DNA from: CAJGBR01 sp045637425 | Lineage (GTDB): Bacteria > Bacteroidota > Bacteroidia > Bacteroidales > Rikenellaceae | Length of the DNA: 64,000 nt | NCBI GenBank assembly: GCA_045637425.1 | Contig: JAZTZL010000006.1 | Span: 62,001-126,000 of the forward strand | Direction of reading: 5' to 3' | Shown here: one piece after another, positions 7,589 through 17,148 of the stretch | Layout of the letters: each line of letters starts with the position of its first letter | Position numbering within the stretch: the first letter of the stretch is position 1 | Translations under genes and position numbers: made by a program | The notes under the pieces: model-generated | Database searches by the model: none | Told to the model about the DNA's origin: nothing | What the model saw: only the letters and a program-made list of their open reading frames with translations

Positions 7589-8449
7589 TTAACCCAAATA
7601 TGATTTCAGCAATTTACTGCGAGAACTATGGCGCAATCTGCGGATAGCCTTCTCCTTAATCTGGCGCACACGTTCGCGAGTCAAGCCGAACTCCTCGCCG
7701 ATTTCCTCAAGAGTCATTTCAGCACAACCGATTCCAAAGAAGTAGCGAACAATATCACGTTCTCGTTCTGTGAGTGTAGACAGTGCTCTATCAACCTCAG
7801 TATAAAGTGATTCATTAATCAGACCGCGGTCAGCATTGGGAGAGTCGGTATTTACCAGCACGTCGAGCAAACTATTATCTTCGCCGTCAGAGAACGGTGC
7901 ATCAACCGAAACGTGACGACCTGAAACTCTTAATGTATCAGCTACTTTTTCTTTTGGCAGGTCCAATTCCTGAGCCAACTCCTCTGGTGATGGAGTACGT
8001 TCGTGTTCCTGTTCGAAACGAGCGAATGCCTTATTGATTTTGTTCAGCGATCCCACCTGATTCAACGGCAGGCGAACAATTCTCGACTGCTCAGCCAACG
8101 CCTGAAGAATAGATTGACGAATCCACCATACTGCATACGAAATAAACTTAAAACCTCTGGTTTCGTCGAATTTTTCGGCTGCTTTAATCAGACCGAGGTT
8201 ACCTTCATTAATCAAGTCTGGCAGACTAAGACCTTGATTTTGGTACTGTTTAGCAACAGATACCACGAATCTCAAGTTTGCACGGGTCAGTTTTTCCAAC
8301 GCACTTTGGTCTCCTTTACGAATCTTCTGGGCAAGTTCAACCTCTTCTTCAACCGAAATCAAATCCTCTTTACCAATCTCTTGTAGGTACTTATCCAACG
8401 AAGCACTCTCGCGATTGGTGATAGATTTTGTAATTTTTAATTGTCTCAT
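7589..8449 (-). CDS. rpoD: Primary RNA polymerase sigma factor (RpoD/SigA-type)
   Basis: A 286-residue sigma-70 with regions 1.2 to 4.2 and no long acidic region 1.1, the form typical of Bacteroidetes. Landmarks are region 2 ([27 protein letters not shown]), the 2.4/3.0 segment ([19 protein letters not shown]) and the region 4.2 HTH ([28 protein letters not shown]). It would recognise the TTTG/TAnnTTTG promoters seen across this window. It lies 39 bp downstream of the HtrA-like protease gene and ends at a strong hairpin. Confidence 0.94.
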   Translation of the reverse strand: MRQLKITKSITNRESASLDKYLQEIGKEDLISVEEEVELAQKIRKGDQSALEKLTRANLRFVVSVAKQYQNQGLSLPDLINEGNLGLIKAAEKFDETRGFKFISYAVWWIRQSILQALAEQSRIVRLPLNQVGSLNKINKAFARFEQEHERTPSPEELAQELDLPKEKVADTLRVSGRHVSVDAPFSDGEDNSLLDVLVNTDSPNADRGLINESLYTEVDRALSTLTERERDIVRYFFGIGCAEMTLEEIGEEFGLTRERVRQIKEKAIRRLRHSSRSKLLKSYLG

Positions 8450-8488
8450 TATCTCTGTTTGATACCTTTTAGTAATAATCGTCAGAAC

Positions 8489-9646
8489 CTAATGAATTGT
8501 TCTGATGTCCTTATTACGCAATACCACATCAAAATGTTTCACTTCACCCCTTCTTTTTATCGAAACTTTTATTTTATCATTCGGACGGCGTTGTGCGATA
8601 ATCTCTTGAATCCTTGAAGGGCTGTTGGTTTGCACTCCGTCTATGGCTATTATGAGGTCACCTGCCTCTATTTTAGCCTCATCTGCAGCACTATTTTTTA
8701 CTACGGCCATAATCAACACTCCCTCCACCTTGTCTATTCCATACTTTCTGCCATATTTATGCACAAATTCATCATTAATCTCCATCATAGACACACCCAA
8801 GACACCTCGTTGAACGGCTCCATATTTAATCATATCGTCTACGATTTTAGCCACTATTGAGGCAGGTACTGCGAATGAATATCCGGCATAACTACCTGTA
8901 GGCGATTTTATTACAGTATTTATTCCGACTATTTCTCCTCTGGTATTTAGCAGTGCTCCGCCTGAATTACCCGGATTTACTGCAGCATCAGTCTGAATGA
9001 ACGACTCGATTCTGAACTCAGAATTATTGACATCTAAATTTCGAGCCTTCGCACTGATAATACCCGCAGTAACTGTAGAGGTCAGATTAAACGGATTGCC
9101 AATAGCCAGAACCCACTCGCCGAGTTTCAGCGAATCCGAATCACCAAACGGCAACCAATTCAATCCCGACTCATCAATCTTCACCAATGCAATATCAGTC
9201 GAAGGGTCTTGTGCAATGATTTTTGCCGAGTAACTGCGCTTGTCGTTGAGCGTAACCTTCAACTGCGCAGCACCATCAATAACGTGATTGTTTGTTACGA
9301 TGTATCCGTCTTCGGAGACGATGACTCCCGAACCACTTGAGACCCGAGCCGATTCATTTTCGGGTATTACAAATGGAATGCCGAAAAATTTGTATACTCT
9401 TCCTCGAGTCGAGCCACCTCGCGTAATGTTTTCGATGTATACTACGGCTTCGACTCCAAGTTGAGCTGCGTCAGTCAAGTCTGGCAATCCGGAAAGACTC
9501 CCCCTGCTGACACTCGCTACCCTATTTTCATTCCGCACCAAATCCGAATCCGCAGCCTTATCCTTATTCATTACATACGATGTTATGCCACTTGCGAGAA
9601 TTGACAAAACTATCACACCAAAATAAACACTCCTTTTCATAATCAT
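8489..9646 (-). CDS. HtrA/DegP-like periplasmic serine protease with one PDZ domain
   Basis: A 385-residue protein with an N-terminal hydrophobic segment (about residues 5-25), a trypsin-like domain and a single PDZ domain (about 280-380). The catalytic triad is H121 (NNHVIDGA), D151 (TDIALVK) and S228 (GNSGGAL), so it should be an active protease or chaperone acting on misfolded envelope proteins. One PDZ makes it DegS-like in layout, and the uncleaved-looking hydrophobic segment might anchor it. M1 and M3 are both possible starts. rpoD follows 39 bp later, perhaps in the same transcript. Confidence 0.88.
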   Translation of the reverse strand: MIMKRSVYFGVIVLSILASGITSYVMNKDKAADSDLVRNENRVASVSRGSLSGLPDLTDAAQLGVEAVVYIENITRGGSTRGRVYKFFGIPFVIPENESARVSSGSGVIVSEDGYIVTNNHVIDGAAQLKVTLNDKRSYSAKIIAQDPSTDIALVKIDESGLNWLPFGDSDSLKLGEWVLAIGNPFNLTSTVTAGIISAKARNLDVNNSEFRIESFIQTDAAVNPGNSGGALLNTRGEIVGINTVIKSPTGSYAGYSFAVPASIVAKIVDDMIKYGAVQRGVLGVSMMEINDEFVHKYGRKYGIDKVEGVLIMAVVKNSAADEAKIEAGDLIIAIDGVQTNSPSRIQEIIAQRRPNDKIKVSIKRRGEVKHFDVVLRNKDIRTIH

Positions 9647-9715
9647 TTATATCTACTTATTATATATCACATATATAACGTGTTATCTGCTGATAAAATT
9701 GCATTTATATCCAAT

Positions 9716-9758
9716 AAAAAACGGAGAAATCTACCTCGAGACCTCTCCGTTATTTTTT
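9716..9758. terminator. Bidirectional intrinsic terminator after the DUF5606 gene
   Basis: ACGGAGA (9721-9727) pairs with TCTCCGT (9744-9750), flanked by an A run (9715-9720) and a T run (9752-9758). It is positioned to end the minus-strand gene at 9776. Confidence 0.75.
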
Positions 9759-9775
9759 TGAATGCAGCGTATTTA

Positions 9776-10192
9776 CTACTCTTCTGTTTGCGCTTCTTCC
9801 TCTTCTTGTGCAGGTTCGTACAGATTGTTTTCAATCAGAATATTGTACCAGTTCACAATCTTAACCATATCAGATACTCTCACCATATCGCGATCATATT
9901 GAGGCACTGCTTCAGCAAAAACACGTTTCAATTCTTCGGGTGAAGATTTGTGACTAATCGTTGGTTTTGCACCGGTCATATTATAGAATGCTGCGAATAC
10001 TCTCTCAAGCGGCATATCCTTTTCCATTGTAAAGACAGATATTTCACCCAATGAACTTACTCTCGATGATGCCGAGAACTTAGTACGCTTTCCACCTGCA
10101 ACAGCCTCTACTATGATTCCGTTAGTAGACTGCGCCACAAACTTATACAGTCCCGGTTGGCCGGATACTGCCAAAATCTCTTTCAAATTCAT
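9776..10192 (-). CDS. DUF5606 domain-containing protein
   Basis: A 138-residue protein matching my recollection of the Bacteroidetes-specific DUF5606 family (MNLKEILAVSGQPGLYKFVAQ start; KRTKFSASSRVSSLGEIS; NWYNILIENNL). The N-terminal 70 residues look like a small beta-barrel. A helical segment and an acidic glutamate-rich tail follow. Function is unknown. It lies 39 bp downstream of glmS on the same strand and is followed by a terminator, so it may share the glmS transcript. Confidence 0.75.
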   Translation of the reverse strand: MNLKEILAVSGQPGLYKFVAQSTNGIIVEAVAGGKRTKFSASSRVSSLGEISVFTMEKDMPLERVFAAFYNMTGAKPTISHKSSPEELKRVFAEAVPQYDRDMVRVSDMVKIVNWYNILIENNLYEPAQEEEEAQTEE

Positions 10193-10231
10193 AATTTTCT
10201 ATCTTTTAAATTTTAATGTTCAATGTTGTTA

Positions 10232-12076
10232 TTACTCTACGGTTACCGATTTGGCCAGATTTCGCGGACGGTCCACATCTCGGCGTTTGTTCACTGCGAT
10301 GAAGTAGGCCAGCAACTGCAGCGGAATAGATGTCAGAATCGGCACCAGGAACTCATCAATTTCCGGCACTTCAATCACATAATCAACTATGTCTTTAATC
10401 TGATTATCGCCTTCGCTAACCAATGCCAAAATGCGACCCGAACGAGCCTTAATCTCCTGAATATTAGATATTGACTTACCATAAATGCTATCTGATGTAG
10501 CGATTGCCACAACAGGCATTTCGGCATCAATCAACGCAATCGGACCGTGTTTCATCTCTGCTGCGGGATAACCTTCGGCGTGGATATACGAAATCTCCTT
10601 CAACTTAAGCGCACCCTCCAATGCTGCGGGGTAGTTGTATCCGCGACCCAAATAGATGAAGTTATTTGCGTAGGTAAAAATCTTAGAAAGCTCTTCGATT
10701 TTTTCGCGCTGCTTGAGTACAATGTTCATCTTTTCTGGCAGACTCTGTACAGCCTTAATCATCTCTACATAGCGTTCGGGAGTGATTGTACCGCGCTCTT
10801 TTGCGATGGTTATAGTCATCATTGCCAGCGTAGTAACCTGACCTGTAAAGGCTTTTGTTGATGCTACGCCGACTTCCGGACCGACGTGAATGTACGAACC
10901 TGAATGTGTAGCTCGCGCGATTGACGAACCCACCACGTTGCAGATTCCGTAAACGAATGCACCACGCTGCTTAGCCAACTCAACGGCAGCCAGCGTATCG
11001 GCAGTCTCACCCGATTGAGAAATGGCAATTACAATATCATCTGGATTGATTACGGGATTACGATATCTGAACTCCGATGCATATTCGACATCAACCGGAA
11101 TGCGACAGAACTCCTCAATCATCTGCTTACCAATCAGCGCAGCGTGCCACGATGTACCGCAAGCTACAAATATAATTCTACGCGCAGCCAAGAAGTGTTC
11201 ACGATTCAGACTCACGCCCGACATCACTACCTCGGTACCACTTTGATTTACTCGACCCCTTATGCAGTCCTGAATAGTTCTCGATTGCTCGTAAATCTCC
11301 TTGAGCATAAAGTGAGGATATCCACCCTTTTCCAACTCGCTAAGATTCAGGCTTAATTCGTGAATTTCAGGAGTAACCACGGCATTTGCCAAATCGACAA
11401 TCTTCATCTCTTCGCCACGTCTGAGCAGCACAATCTGACCATCTTGCAGATAAACCACCTTGTTTGTGTACTCAACAATAGGCGTAGCATCACTTGCCAA
11501 GAAATACTCATCATCACCGACACCCACAACAAGCGGACTCGACTTGCGAGCACCAATCAGCAAATCAGGATCATTCTTATCGACAATAGCTATTGCATAG
11601 GCACCTACCACTTGATTCAGAGCGTGTTGCACCGAACTGCATAAATCAAGACCCATTGTGTTTCTGATGTATTCAATCAGATTTACCACAACTTCGCTAT
11701 CAGTTGTACTGCGGAATTGGTATCCTTCCTGTTCGAGTTTGGTTCTCAGCGTCAAGTAGTTCTCGATAATCCCGTTGTGAATCATCGCCAAGTCGCCCGA
11801 CTGAGAGTAATGTGGGTGGGCATTAATATCATTTGGTTCGCCGTGCGTAGCCCAACGAGTGTGAGCAATACCCAGAGTTCCCGATTTATCTTTATCTTGA
11901 GCATAACGCTCGAGTTCTGCCACTTTGCCACGAGTTTTGTAGCAATTCAACACGCCTTGCTGCGGCATCAGACACAAACCGGCACTATCATATCCACGAT
12001 ACTCCAATCTGTACAAGCCCTTTATGAGCACATCATAAGCCTGACGTTCGCCAATATATCCTACAATTCCACACAT
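10232..12076 (-). CDS. glmS: Glutamine--fructose-6-phosphate aminotransferase (isomerising)
   Basis: A 614-residue enzyme making glucosamine-6-phosphate for peptidoglycan and LPS. I place the start at 12076, because mature GlmS needs the N-terminal nucleophile Cys directly after Met (MCGIVGYIG). The frame also contains an ATG 18 codons upstream, but that extension would bury the cysteine. The glutaminase domain (HTRWATHGEPN) is followed by two SIS domains (ACGTSWHAALIGKQ, SQSGETADTLAA) and the ending RNLAKSVTVE. No glmS ribozyme-like leader was recognised. Two tandem hairpins separate it from recA. Confidence 0.95.
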   Translation of the reverse strand: MCGIVGYIGERQAYDVLIKGLYRLEYRGYDSAGLCLMPQQGVLNCYKTRGKVAELERYAQDKDKSGTLGIAHTRWATHGEPNDINAHPHYSQSGDLAMIHNGIIENYLTLRTKLEQEGYQFRSTTDSEVVVNLIEYIRNTMGLDLCSSVQHALNQVVGAYAIAIVDKNDPDLLIGARKSSPLVVGVGDDEYFLASDATPIVEYTNKVVYLQDGQIVLLRRGEEMKIVDLANAVVTPEIHELSLNLSELEKGGYPHFMLKEIYEQSRTIQDCIRGRVNQSGTEVVMSGVSLNREHFLAARRIIFVACGTSWHAALIGKQMIEEFCRIPVDVEYASEFRYRNPVINPDDIVIAISQSGETADTLAAVELAKQRGAFVYGICNVVGSSIARATHSGSYIHVGPEVGVASTKAFTGQVTTLAMMTITIAKERGTITPERYVEMIKAVQSLPEKMNIVLKQREKIEELSKIFTYANNFIYLGRGYNYPAALEGALKLKEISYIHAEGYPAAEMKHGPIALIDAEMPVVAIATSDSIYGKSISNIQEIKARSGRILALVSEGDNQIKDIVDYVIEVPEIDEFLVPILTSIPLQLLAYFIAVNKRRDVDRPRNLAKSVTVE

Positions 12077-12108
12077 TTCTATACCTATATTTCTATAAAA
12101 ACAGATTA

Positions 12109-12116
12109 CAAAGATA
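12109..12116 (-). promoter_or_regulatory. Putative -7 element of glmS
   Basis: TATCTTTG on the minus strand matches TAnnTTTG and lies about 33 bp before the chosen glmS start. No well-spaced TTTG is present, so support is partial. Confidence 0.35.
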
Positions 12117-12147
12117 TAATATTCTCTCAAAAAATAAAAATCAAACT

Positions 12148-12189
12148 AAAAAAAAGGGCAATCGTTCAGAAAACAACTGCACGACTGCC
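12148..12189 (-). terminator. Second terminator-like hairpin between recA and glmS
   Basis: GGCAATCGT (12157-12165) pairs with ACGACTGCC (12181-12189) with one mismatch. The A run at 12148-12155 becomes a U tract on the minus strand. It follows the recA terminator by about 13 bp. It may be a backup terminator or, if a promoter lies between the hairpins, a leader terminator for glmS. Confidence 0.5.
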
Positions 12190-12201
12190 ATCTTATTTAG
12201 C

Positions 12202-12235
12202 AAAAAAACACCCGACTCAAACAACGAGTCGGGTG
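12202..12235 (-). terminator. Intrinsic terminator of the dnaA-bcp-recA operon
   Basis: CACCCGACTC (12209-12218) pairs perfectly with GAGTCGGGTG (12226-12235) around a 7-nt loop. The A run 12202-12208 gives the U tract. It sits 11 bp past the recA stop. Confidence 0.85.
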
Positions 12236-12246
12236 CCATTTCAATG

Positions 12247-13272
12247 CTATTTTTCTTTTTTCAGAACTTCGATAACTTTTTCTTCGATCTCCTTCATCAG
12301 TTCGGCATCAGTCTGCAGCAATGTTTTAACAGCATCTCTACCCTGTCCCAACTTGCGGTCGCCGTATGAGAACCAACTGCCGCTTTTCTTTACGATGTCA
12401 TTTTCCGTAGCAATGTCAAGCACTTCACCCACTCGGGAAATACCCTCACCGAAGATAATGTCGAATTCAGCGCGACGGAACGGAGCTGCCAATTTATTCT
12501 TCACAACCTTAACCTTCACGCGACTACCGAGCTGTTCCTCGCCATCTTTGATGCTCGCAGTCTTGCGAATATCGACACGAATCGAAGAGTAGAACTTCAG
12601 TGCATTTCCACCCGTAGTAGTTTCGGGATTGCCATAAACCACACCAATCTTATCGCGCAATTGGTTGATAAAGATACAAACCGTACCAGTTTTGCTGATT
12701 GTACCGGTCAGTTTTCTGAGCGCCTGAGACATAAGTCTCGCCTGCAGACCCATCTTCTGGTCGCCCATATCACCTTCGATTTCAGCCTTCGGAGTCAGTG
12801 CAGCAACCGAGTCGATAACCACGATATCCACTGCACTCGAGCGAATCAGTGCATCTGCAATCTCCAATGCCTGTTCGCCATTATCAGGTTGAGAAATCAA
12901 CAATTCATCTACATTCACACCGAGTTTCTGTGCATAGAAACGGTCGAAAGCGTGTTCTGCATCAATGAATACCGCAGTACCACCCATCTTCTGTGCTTCG
13001 GCAATAGCGTGAATTGCAAGTGTAGTCTTACCTGATGATTCAGGTCCATATATCTCAACAATTCGGCCTTTGGGGTAACCACCAATTCCCAACGCCAAGT
13101 CCAATGTAATTGAACCCGACGGAATGACTGCCACGTCTTCTACTGCAGTGGTACTCATTCTCATAATAGCACCCTTGCCGAAATCTTTTTCTATTTTGCT
13201 CATCACAGCATTCAGGACCTTTAGTTTATCCTGATTCATTTGCTGCATTTTTTCTTCAACTTTTTCAGCCAT
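12247..13272 (-). CDS. recA: Recombinase RecA
   Basis: A 341-residue RecA, catalysing DNA strand exchange and LexA-type autocleavage. Walker [10 protein letters not shown] is at 76-84. Other landmarks are the nearby EHAFD segment, the Walker B-like [10 protein letters not shown] and the loop-2 motif [19 protein letters not shown]. The C-terminus is lysine/glutamate-rich. It is the last gene of a dnaA-bcp-recA run (11-bp gap to bcp). No SOS-box-like palindrome was identified before it, and its expression may depend on the dnaA promoter. Confidence 0.97.
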   Translation of the reverse strand: MAEKVEEKMQQMNQDKLKVLNAVMSKIEKDFGKGAIMRMSTTAVEDVAVIPSGSITLDLALGIGGYPKGRIVEIYGPESSGKTTLAIHAIAEAQKMGGTAVFIDAEHAFDRFYAQKLGVNVDELLISQPDNGEQALEIADALIRSSAVDIVVIDSVAALTPKAEIEGDMGDQKMGLQARLMSQALRKLTGTISKTGTVCIFINQLRDKIGVVYGNPETTTGGNALKFYSSIRVDIRKTASIKDGEEQLGSRVKVKVVKNKLAAPFRRAEFDIIFGEGISRVGEVLDIATENDIVKKSGSWFSYGDRKLGQGRDAVKTLLQTDAELMKEIEEKVIEVLKKEK

Positions 13273-13283
13273 AGTTCTTGACT

Positions 13284-13745
13284 TTATTTGTAAGAGTCTG
13301 ATATTTGTTCGAAATGTTTTTTTGTATCAACCTTATCAAAAATCTTTTCGATTACGCCATTTTGGTCGATTATGAATGTCTTGCGGATTATGCCGTAGTA
13401 TTCGCGCCCCATAAACTTTTTGAGTCCCCACGTGCCGTAGTTTTCAGCAATAGCGTGGTCTGCGTCGCTTAACAACGTAAAGGGCAGTGAGTGTTTATTA
13501 ATGAATCCCACGTGCGACTTTACCGAATCGGGACTCACCCCCACCACAACAAATCCCATATCTGTCAGTTCTCTGTAACCATCTCTCAAGCTGCACGCTT
13601 CAGCCGTACAGCCCGAAGTATTATCCTTAGGATAGAAATAGAGTATCACCTTTTTTCCGACGAAATCCTCCAGAGCAACCATCTCGCCCGACTGATTCTC
13701 TGCTCTAAAACTCGGAGCCTTATCCCCTACCGACAGTTTATTCAT
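13284..13745 (-). CDS. bcp: Thioredoxin-dependent thiol peroxidase (BCP/PrxQ type)
   Basis: A 153-residue atypical 2-Cys peroxiredoxin that reduces hydrogen and organic peroxides. The peroxidatic cysteine is C46 and the resolving cysteine C51 in the motif [12 protein letters not shown], the alpha2-type arrangement of BCP. The preceding FYPKDNT motif is intact. It is sandwiched between dnaA (12-bp gap) and recA (11-bp gap), which puts an oxidative-defence enzyme in a replication/recombination operon. Confidence 0.93.
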   Translation of the reverse strand: MNKLSVGDKAPSFRAENQSGEMVALEDFVGKKVILYFYPKDNTSGCTAEACSLRDGYRELTDMGFVVVGVSPDSVKSHVGFINKHSLPFTLLSDADHAIAENYGTWGLKKFMGREYYGIIRKTFIIDQNGVIEKIFDKVDTKKHFEQISDSYK

Positions 13746-13757
13746 AAATTTAATATC

Positions 13758-15167
13758 TTATTTTTGAGTCAGTGCGCGTTCAATCTCTTCTACTTGCGCC
13801 TTGAATCCCTTATCTGTTTCAATTAAATTTGCCACGGTCTTGCAAGCGTGCAACACAGTCGAGTGGTTCTTACCTCCGATTGATGCACCGATTGTTGCCA
13901 AAGGAATGTGTGATGCGTATTGTTTGCACAGATACATTGCCAACTGTCTTGCCTGTGCAATTTCGCGAGTTCTCTTCTTCGAATTGATATCTTCCACCGA
14001 AACGTTCATTGCTTGGCTCACCTGTTCGATAACTGAATCGATAGTGATTTCGCGACGATTCTCCTTAACATACACCTTCATAATCTCGCGAGTCAGCGAT
14101 ACGGTAATCTTGCGGTTCATCATTGACGACTGAGCCATCAACGCCACCAATGCACCCTCAATCTCACGAACATTCGAAGTTATATTTTCTGCAATATATT
14201 CCACAACATCTTCAGAGAGGTCAATATTCAGTTTTTCGGCTTTACTTCTGATGATCTTCAATTTTGTCTGGTAATCAGGTTGCTGCAATTGCGTTGTGAA
14301 TCCCCACTTGAAACGAGTTATCAGACGCTGTTCGATATCCTGCAACTCAACAGGCGATTTATCCGAAGTGATGATTAACTGCTTATTTGTAAGGTGCAGA
14401 CTGTTGAATATATTAAAGAATGTATTTTGAGTCTTCGGTTTTCCCGACAACTCTTGAATATCGTCAATAATCAGCACATCTATCATTTGATAGAAGTGAA
14501 TAAAATCATTCAGTTCGCCCTTCGTAGCCGCAGTCTGGAATTGAGCCTGGAATCTATTAGCACTAACATACAATACATTTAAGTGCGGATTGTGCTGTTT
14601 AGCCTCGAGTCCGATTGCGTGAGCCAAGTGAGTTTTACCCAAACCCGAATCGCCAAAAATGAACATCGGATTGAACGCTGTGTTACCCGGATCGAGTGCA
14701 ACAGACAGCCCTACAGAACGAGTCAATCGATTACAATCCCCCTCAATGAAGTTTCCGAAGTTATAATTAGGGTTTAGTTGCGGGTCTATAACCAAACGTC
14801 TGATACCCGGAATAACAAAAGGATTCTTCACATTATCGGTAGACTGCTCTACGAATTGTCTCATATTCGGATTTTCCGAATTATTGTTCAAGTTTTTATT
14901 TTCTTCGATGCAGGCGTACTTCAATTTTTTATCCAACCCAAAAATTTCTCGAAAAACTTTAGCCCACAGAGCTTGATATTTTTTCTCGATTTGTGTCGCG
15001 TGTTCGACATTTGGAACTCGAACAACAAGACAATTGTCCTTCATTTTAATCGGGACAATCGGCTTGAACCATCTGATGAATTCCTCGTCAGGAATGCTCT
15101 GACGCATCAAATTCATACAATTCTGCCACGCTTCGTTGGTTATTTGGCCTTCATTATACATCTTCAT
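13758..15167 (-). CDS. dnaA: Chromosomal replication initiator DnaA
   Basis: A 469-residue AAA+ initiator. Domain I is at about 1-90, followed by an asparagine-rich linker. The ATPase domain has Walker A GDSGLGKT at 172-179 and Walker B LIIDDIQ. Domain IV carries the signature GGKNHSTVLHACKTV for DnaA-box binding. It heads the dnaA-bcp-recA run and is divergent from the phosphosugar mutase gene. I see no TTATCCACA-type boxes in the 209 bp upstream, so that gap does not look like oriC. Confidence 0.96.
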   Translation of the reverse strand: MKMYNEGQITNEAWQNCMNLMRQSIPDEEFIRWFKPIVPIKMKDNCLVVRVPNVEHATQIEKKYQALWAKVFREIFGLDKKLKYACIEENKNLNNNSENPNMRQFVEQSTDNVKNPFVIPGIRRLVIDPQLNPNYNFGNFIEGDCNRLTRSVGLSVALDPGNTAFNPMFIFGDSGLGKTHLAHAIGLEAKQHNPHLNVLYVSANRFQAQFQTAATKGELNDFIHFYQMIDVLIIDDIQELSGKPKTQNTFFNIFNSLHLTNKQLIITSDKSPVELQDIEQRLITRFKWGFTTQLQQPDYQTKLKIIRSKAEKLNIDLSEDVVEYIAENITSNVREIEGALVALMAQSSMMNRKITVSLTREIMKVYVKENRREITIDSVIEQVSQAMNVSVEDINSKKRTREIAQARQLAMYLCKQYASHIPLATIGASIGGKNHSTVLHACKTVANLIETDKGFKAQVEEIERALTQK

Positions 15168-15376
15168 TTTCCTTCTTTATGCAGGGCAAATTTGATAATA
15201 ATTTTATTAAAAAAATAATCTTTATCTATTGTTTTTATTAAAAAAAAATATATGGAAAATTGGGTGACTAAAATGCTCAATTTTTTAACTCGCTGATATT
15301 ATGCTGAATTAAAAAAAATGCATTATTTTTGCCAATATTTTTTTGAATTACAAATATAATCACAAATCGATAAAAT
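15168..15376. promoter_or_regulatory. Divergent AT-rich promoter region of dnaA and the phosphosugar mutase
   Basis: A 209-bp gap, very AT-rich with long A and T runs. A plausible plus-strand -7 element is TATTTTTG at 15324-15331, about 45 bp before the mutase ATG. A convincing -33 element and DnaA boxes are both absent. Confidence 0.3.
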
Positions 15377-17116
15377 ATGAAAGATGGGTTGAAAGAGATT
15401 GCAGAAAAGAATGCAAGCATTTGGAAAGGCGCTGATTATGACGACTTTACACGCAGTCAGGTAGAAACTCTCGAGCGTGAATGTCCGGAAGAATTCTTCG
15501 AATCGTTCTATAAGAATCTGGAATTCGGCACAGGAGGCCTGCGTGGCATTATGGGCGTGGGAACAAACCGTATGAACAAGTACACAGTAGGTATGGCAAC
15601 ACAGGGTTTTGCCAACTATATACGCACCCAATTTTGCACAGAAACAGCGTCTGTAGCGCTGGCTTACGACTGCCGAAATAACAGTGCAGAATTTGCCCGC
15701 GTAGCAGCAAATATTTTCGCTGCAAACGGACTTAAAGTTTATCTGTTCGAATCGCTGCGTCCGACTCCGGAATTGAGCTATGCAATTCGCAAACTCGGCT
15801 GCTGTGGCGGGGTCGTTGTAACTGCATCACACAACCCCAAAGAGTACAACGGATACAAGGCTTATTGGAATGATGGAGCACAAGTTTTGACTCCGCACGA
15901 CAAGAATATCATCAATGAAGTAAACAAAATCACCTCCCCCACCCAGGTAAAATGGGAGGGTAATCCAGAAAACATTACACTGCTGGGCGAGGAATTCGAC
16001 AAAGAGTATATGAATATGGTCGAAAGTGAACTTCTGTCACAAGAGGCCGTAGCTCAAAACCGAGATATAAAGATTGTCTATACTCCCATTCACGGAACAG
16101 GCATTAAGATTGTTCCGCAGATGCTCGAACGTATGGGCTTTAGTAATATATATGTAGTGGAGGCACAATCAACTCCGAGTGGCGATTTCCCGACTGTGGA
16201 CTCCCCTAACCCCGAAGAACCTGCAGCAATGAGTATGGCTATGGAGTTAGCAAAGGAAAAAGACGCAGAATTGGTATTTGCTACCGACCCGGATTCTGAC
16301 CGAATCGGACTCGCAATCAGAGATGACCGAGGCGAATTAGTATTACTAAACGGCAATCAAACAGGTTCCCTGCTGACATACTACATTCTCAGACGCTGGA
16401 GCGAACTCGGCCGCATCGACGGAAACCAATACATATTAAAGACCATTGTTACCACACAACTTATGGGTGATATTGCCGAATCATTTGGTGTACGATATTT
16501 TGATGTATTGACAGGTTTCAAATATATAGCAGAGGTAATCCGCGAGCTCGAGGGCAGAATGAAGTACATTTGTGGCGGCGAAGAGAGCTACGGATTCCTG
16601 ATTGGCGACCAAGTGAGAGATAAAGATGCAGTCATTGCATCTGCAATGATTGCAGAAATGGCAGCGTGGGCTAAATCACAAGGAATGAGTCTATTCCAAC
16701 TTTTATCACACATATATACAAGGTATGGATTCTACAAAGAGGGACTTGTTTCGATTGTTCGCAAGGGCAACAAAGGACAACAGGAGATTGCAGAAATGAT
16801 GACAAATATGCGCAACAATCCTCCCAAATCACTCGGCGGCAGCCGCGTAGCTCGCATCAACGATTTCCAAAGCCTAGAATGTACCGATACCACAATATCA
16901 ATAAAAACTGCGATTAATCAGCATAAATCCAATGTACTTCAGTGGATTACAGAGAGCGGCACGGTAGTATCTGCACGTCCGTCGGGCACAGAACCAAAGA
17001 TTAAATTCTACTTTAGTGTGAAGGAGGAGTTACCGAGCATTGCTGATTTCCACAAGGTTGAGGAATTGCTCGATAGAAAAATTGAAGATTTGAAGCGAGA
17101 ATTGAATTTAATTTAG
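15377..17116 (+). CDS. Phospho-sugar mutase (phosphoglucomutase/phosphomannomutase family)
   Basis: A 579-residue alpha-D-phosphohexomutase interconverting hexose 1- and 6-phosphates. The phosphoserine loop TASHNPKEYNGY is at about 149-160 (S151). The Mg loop is DPDSDRIG, the sugar-binding loop GGEESYGF and the phosphate-binding loop RPSGTEPK. The length fits the PgcA/PGM2-like subfamily rather than the shorter PMM/PGM type. Glucose versus mannose preference cannot be set from sequence. It is divergent from dnaA; the MBL hydrolase gene follows 32 bp later. Confidence 0.9.
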   Translation: MKDGLKEIAEKNASIWKGADYDDFTRSQVETLERECPEEFFESFYKNLEFGTGGLRGIMGVGTNRMNKYTVGMATQGFANYIRTQFCTETASVALAYDCRNNSAEFARVAANIFAANGLKVYLFESLRPTPELSYAIRKLGCCGGVVVTASHNPKEYNGYKAYWNDGAQVLTPHDKNIINEVNKITSPTQVKWEGNPENITLLGEEFDKEYMNMVESELLSQEAVAQNRDIKIVYTPIHGTGIKIVPQMLERMGFSNIYVVEAQSTPSGDFPTVDSPNPEEPAAMSMAMELAKEKDAELVFATDPDSDRIGLAIRDDRGELVLLNGNQTGSLLTYYILRRWSELGRIDGNQYILKTIVTTQLMGDIAESFGVRYFDVLTGFKYIAEVIRELEGRMKYICGGEESYGFLIGDQVRDKDAVIASAMIAEMAAWAKSQGMSLFQLLSHIYTRYGFYKEGLVSIVRKGNKGQQEIAEMMTNMRNNPPKSLGGSRVARINDFQSLECTDTTISIKTAINQHKSNVLQWITESGTVVSARPSGTEPKIKFYFSVKEELPSIADFHKVEELLDRKIEDLKRELNLI

Positions 17117-17124
17117 TAATTTTG
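17117..17124 (+). promoter_or_regulatory. Putative -7 element of the MBL hydrolase gene
   Basis: TAATTTTG directly follows the mutase stop codon and lies 25 bp before the next ATG. No well-spaced TTTG accompanies it. Confidence 0.3.
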
Positions 17125-17148
17125 GGCAGATAAATTCAATTTGAATAG

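Noticed and set aside
9683..9697. Short palindrome TTATC-N4-GATAA upstream of the HtrA-like gene
   Set aside because: Arms of only 5 bp in AT-rich DNA; too likely to be chance.
11717..12592. Plus-strand 291-codon open frame over the glmS start and recA end
   Set aside because: It crosses two terminators and two well-supported minus-strand genes and has no family resemblance.
15168..15376. Replication origin next to dnaA
   Set aside because: AT-rich, but I found no DnaA-box consensus or ordered repeats; AT-richness is common in the intergenic DNA here.
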